A stretch of DNA of 64,000 nt from Chionis minor (taxonomy: Eukaryota > Chordata > Aves > Charadriiformes > Chionididae): assembly GCA_013398295.1 (NCBI GenBank), contig VZSF01001383.1, positions 124,001-188,000 on the forward strand, read 5' to 3'. The notes below the pieces were generated by a model. That model was not told the DNA's origin. It did not search any database and saw nothing but the letters and a program-made list of their open reading frames with translations. Positions 61,401 through 64,000 of the stretch are shown piece by piece; the stretch's first letter is position 1; each line of letters starts with the position of its first letter. The position numbers and the translations under genes are program-made.

Positions 61401-63049
61401 TGAACCGCGGTTCTGTTTTCCTTCAAAGTTTGGTTTTCATTTGATAAACTTTCATTCTTACAACTTTACAGTATCGTGAAAGTTTTTCAGTTCTAGACCA
61501 CAGAAATTAGACTGGCAGAGATCAGTTGTACAGGAAAGGGAAATATAATGGGAGATATGCAAACTTGCAATCAAATTTATCTCAAGAACATTACCCCAGA
61601 GATTGAACTATTCCAGGAGCAGGCTAAAATGATAGAGGTTTTTCTCTTTTGAGGATATTTGCACCTCACATTTTGACCCAAGCGTATGTAAATTTCTTTA
61701 TCTTGTACAACTCATAATTACAAGATAAGAATGATTTCCTCCTGGGTTCACCTGATTTGAAAGCATAAATATCCACAATCTGTCAAAATATAATCTGTCA
61801 ATCTTCATTTAAAATTTAATAAATCAGACTCTAAAGGATAATAAGCAAAATCCTTTTTTAGGTAAAAAAGCCTGAAGCAAAAAGTACTAAAATTACTTTT
61901 TGTAAAAAAAAGTAATATACAAGAAGAAGAAGATTTTTGCCTCAGATAGTTGCAAGAATGTCACGGATTTTTGTTGAATGAACTTAACTCTTTGTAGCAA
62001 AAATTCTATGTGGCGACATGGTGGATTTACAGCATTTCACTATCTGACAGCTTGCACTTCAAAAGCTTCCAGTTGCATGCATATTATCCGAACGTGGACT
62101 GTCATGACTAAAGCTAATCAAAACACTAAACGGGTCTGATATATAGATCCAGACAACTGTACCAGAAATAGTACGCAAACAGCAATTGAAAAATTTAATA
62201 CTTTTTAGAGGTTTATCTAACTCCTATCAAAACATCAGTCAGTAAATACTTATATATATTTAAACAGAGTGTCATCACAGCTTCGGTCTATGAAGGTCTC
62301 ATCCAGACTACACAAGTATAAGTGTTGCCTTCATTTCTGTGGTGACAACAGGCCTACCTGGTGGTTTCATCTGGTTGCAAGAGCAAAGAACTATTTTTGC
62401 CCTTGGACTCTTTAAGGTCAGTTATCACTTCTGCAAGCAGTAAAGCAAATTAAATGTAACTGAGGGGTTTTTTATGTTTACACATTCATGCAAAACTGCA
62501 AAGAATGATCCTTGTATATAGTAAAATTCAAGAGCTATAGTTTTGTTCTTTATCAAAAAACCTGAACTTTATACTGCTTACAGAAACAGAATGCTTCAAT
62601 GAGCCTTCACTATGCATTTGAAGGCTACACACCTATTACAACATCTTAAAATGTACTTTTCTTTGCCAGCTGCACTGACCGATCAAGAGGAAATAAAAAT
62701 GTGCCTTCTTTCTTCCTCAGGTTTTGTGGATTCCCATACAATCAGAGAGAAGCAGAGACAGCCCATCTTCACACCTTCCAAATTCAGGAGTATGTATTTA
62801 CCTATTCTGTACGTGAAAGAGGCATGTAAACCAAAGCTGTTTACATATTTCTTCTAAAAATATGCAAAAATACATTCTTTCATTCCAAACCTGTATAAGA
62901 TGTTCATCAGGGGTTCTAACACTGATCTGTCATTACTTCTCCTGTGTAATCTGTAAACATCTTTACCTGTAACTGGCTGTTGCAAATGGGCGATTTAAAT
63001 TTCTTAAAGAACCACTGTCACAGGTATTGTCAAGAGTGGTTTTAATATG
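58486..63049. other. Unique AT-rich sequence, no gene seen
   Basis: Contains an A/T low-complexity stretch at about 59712-59745, A12 at 59970-59981, a perfect 12-bp palindrome GAACCGCGGTTC at 61402-61413, and competing AAAAAGTA/TACTTTTT hairpins at 61878-61921. No recognisable exon or RNA gene. Frames at 60296-60478 and 62612-62857 are unconvincing. Confidence 0.5.
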
Positions 63050-63712
63050 ATGTTGTAAAAGTGTGACTTGACAATGTTCAATGGCAAGCTTCACTCTAGT
63101 ACTATATGGCACAACCATTTGAAGAATAATTCAAAACTACCAAGGCACAAATCAAAGTTAATAAGACAAAAATCAAGGTTGACAAGACAAAAATCAAAGT
63201 TACCAAGACAAAATCAAAGTTACTATACCACAAGACTATGCGCGATATTGCTTGGTTATCAAAGATCTGCCATTGGCAAAAGGTCTCTCTGCCTCGAGGA
63301 GCAACCTTGAGCAGCATCCCAGCTCAAGGGGAGATCACTTCCATGCAGCCATGCTGCCAAGCCAGGAGAGCTCAAAGAAGGCTCACTTGAGCTGTTGTAT
63401 TTATGGAACAAAGTGGTTCATAGTCAATTTACATGCGATGGAAAAGGTATGCATGAGATTCCTTGTACACACAACTTTTTTCGTTCCTTCGTAACTGAGT
63501 CTTGGAAAAACCACCTGCTATTCACATGTTAATCATATGTTTGGGGTTCCAAGCTCCTATACATCAATGCTCACTGCGTCACTCTGCTCCTTTGTGGGTT
63601 TCAGAGAACAGATTGAAACTAGATGATTCTTGGCCCGTTTATGGCTTAGGCATTTACACCGCTTTGGAGCCTATACCAAATTACTGCTACTTTGGTTAAG
63701 AGGTAGAGTGCA
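63050..63712 (+). mobile_element. Possible solo LTR of an endogenous retrovirus
   Basis: The block from about gttgtaaaagtgtgacttg to about gtgcatccatcaca has the style of an avian ERV long terminal repeat: a repeat-bearing 5' part, a GC-richer middle (63283-63390), and a TATTTAT box-like element at 63398-63404. It also has possible TG and CA ends. I could not find a matching 4-6-bp target-site duplication or a clear AATAAA, and no internal viral genes are visible on either side within the window. A second LTR could lie beyond 64000. Both boundaries and the identity are uncertain. It may be an unrelated unique sequence. Confidence 0.3.
63139..63221 (+). repeat. 21-bp minisatellite, four copies
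   Basis: Units at 63139-63159, 63160-63180, 63181-63201 and 63202-63221 (the last one base shorter) share the core CAAGACAAAAATCAAAGTT with point changes. Because 21 is a multiple of three, open frames on both strands read heptapeptide repeats (plus strand RQKSKL-like, minus strand TLIFVL-like). These are by-products of the repeat, not evidence of a protein. Confidence 0.93.
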
Positions 63713-64000
63713 TCCATCACACTGTCATTTCTCATTAGGACTGTGATCATGAAGATTGTCATGTATTTTAGAACTAGTAGGATTTATTTGTTCAAAGAGC
63801 AATAGTGACAGAAGAGAATTTTTTGTGTGTTTCGTCACTAACACTTCCAGCAAGGATAAATGCTTTGTTCCGTAAGGACAAAAAACAGCTTGAAATTAAA
63901 TATTTCTGCTTAAAGAGTTAGTTTCATGCTTATCTAACTGTCTGAACTTATAAGATGCTTTCAGTAGTTCATGCTGAAATTATTGATAAAGCAATTGCCA
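63713..64000. other. Unique sequence, nothing seen
   Basis: No repeat or gene recognised before the end of the window. Confidence 0.5.

Noticed and set aside
63068..63317. Heptad-repeat or membrane-like proteins over the 21-bp minisatellite
   Set aside because: Both strands are open because the repeat unit is a multiple of three. No start context or conserved flank supports a gene.

Overview
The window looks like bird genomic DNA: an AT-rich, gene-poor stretch of an intergenic region or a very large intron. The main evidence is the repeat content. I recognise five separate CR1 LINE loci, and I recognise no SINE. The recognisable CR1 copies are all 5'-truncated and carry the typical CR1 3' ends (8-bp ATTCTATG-type repeats, or a pentamer satellite). 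The species cannot be named from this sequence.

Layout. (i) 1-88: a decayed CR1 scrap. (ii) 1319-5703: a truncated CR1 plus unique AT-rich sequence. A 2,146-bp unit (1411-3556) is repeated back to back as 3558-5703, with a single N at the junction and only one base difference noticed by eye. This is most simply an assembly error (unmerged contig overlap), so the true locus is probably about 2.1 kb shorter. (iii) 5704-15989: unique DNA with homopolymers, a (CAT)11 tract, two adjacent perfect hairpins at 9779-9829 and a long hairpin at 14235-14282. (iv) 15990-16465: a second minus-strand CR1 whose 3' end runs into a TAGAG/TAGAC satellite. (v) 16466-38554: unique DNA with a 160-bp GGAA/GAAA microsatellite. 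(vi) 38555-39680: the best-preserved CR1, plus strand, with reverse-transcriptase motifs, one nonsense codon, an altered catalytic motif and a later frameshift. (vii) 39681-58007: AT-rich unique DNA with an imperfect inverted repeat at 39971-40031. (viii) 58008-58485: a fourth minus-strand CR1. (ix) 58486-64000: unique DNA ending in a possible solo LTR (about 63050-63712) that contains a 21-bp minisatellite.

I found no host protein-coding gene, no rRNA, tRNA or snRNA gene, no CRISPR and no CpG island. Apart from CR1 fragments, the open frames are short, resemble nothing I recognise, and several are translations of microsatellites. A short exon of a long-intron gene, a lncRNA, or a conserved enhancer could still be present: those need alignments or transcript data. 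I did not find a convincing new biological system. The items most worth a second look are the false duplication, the adjacent hairpins, the 39.97-40.03 kb inverted repeat, and the putative LTR with its internal minisatellite.
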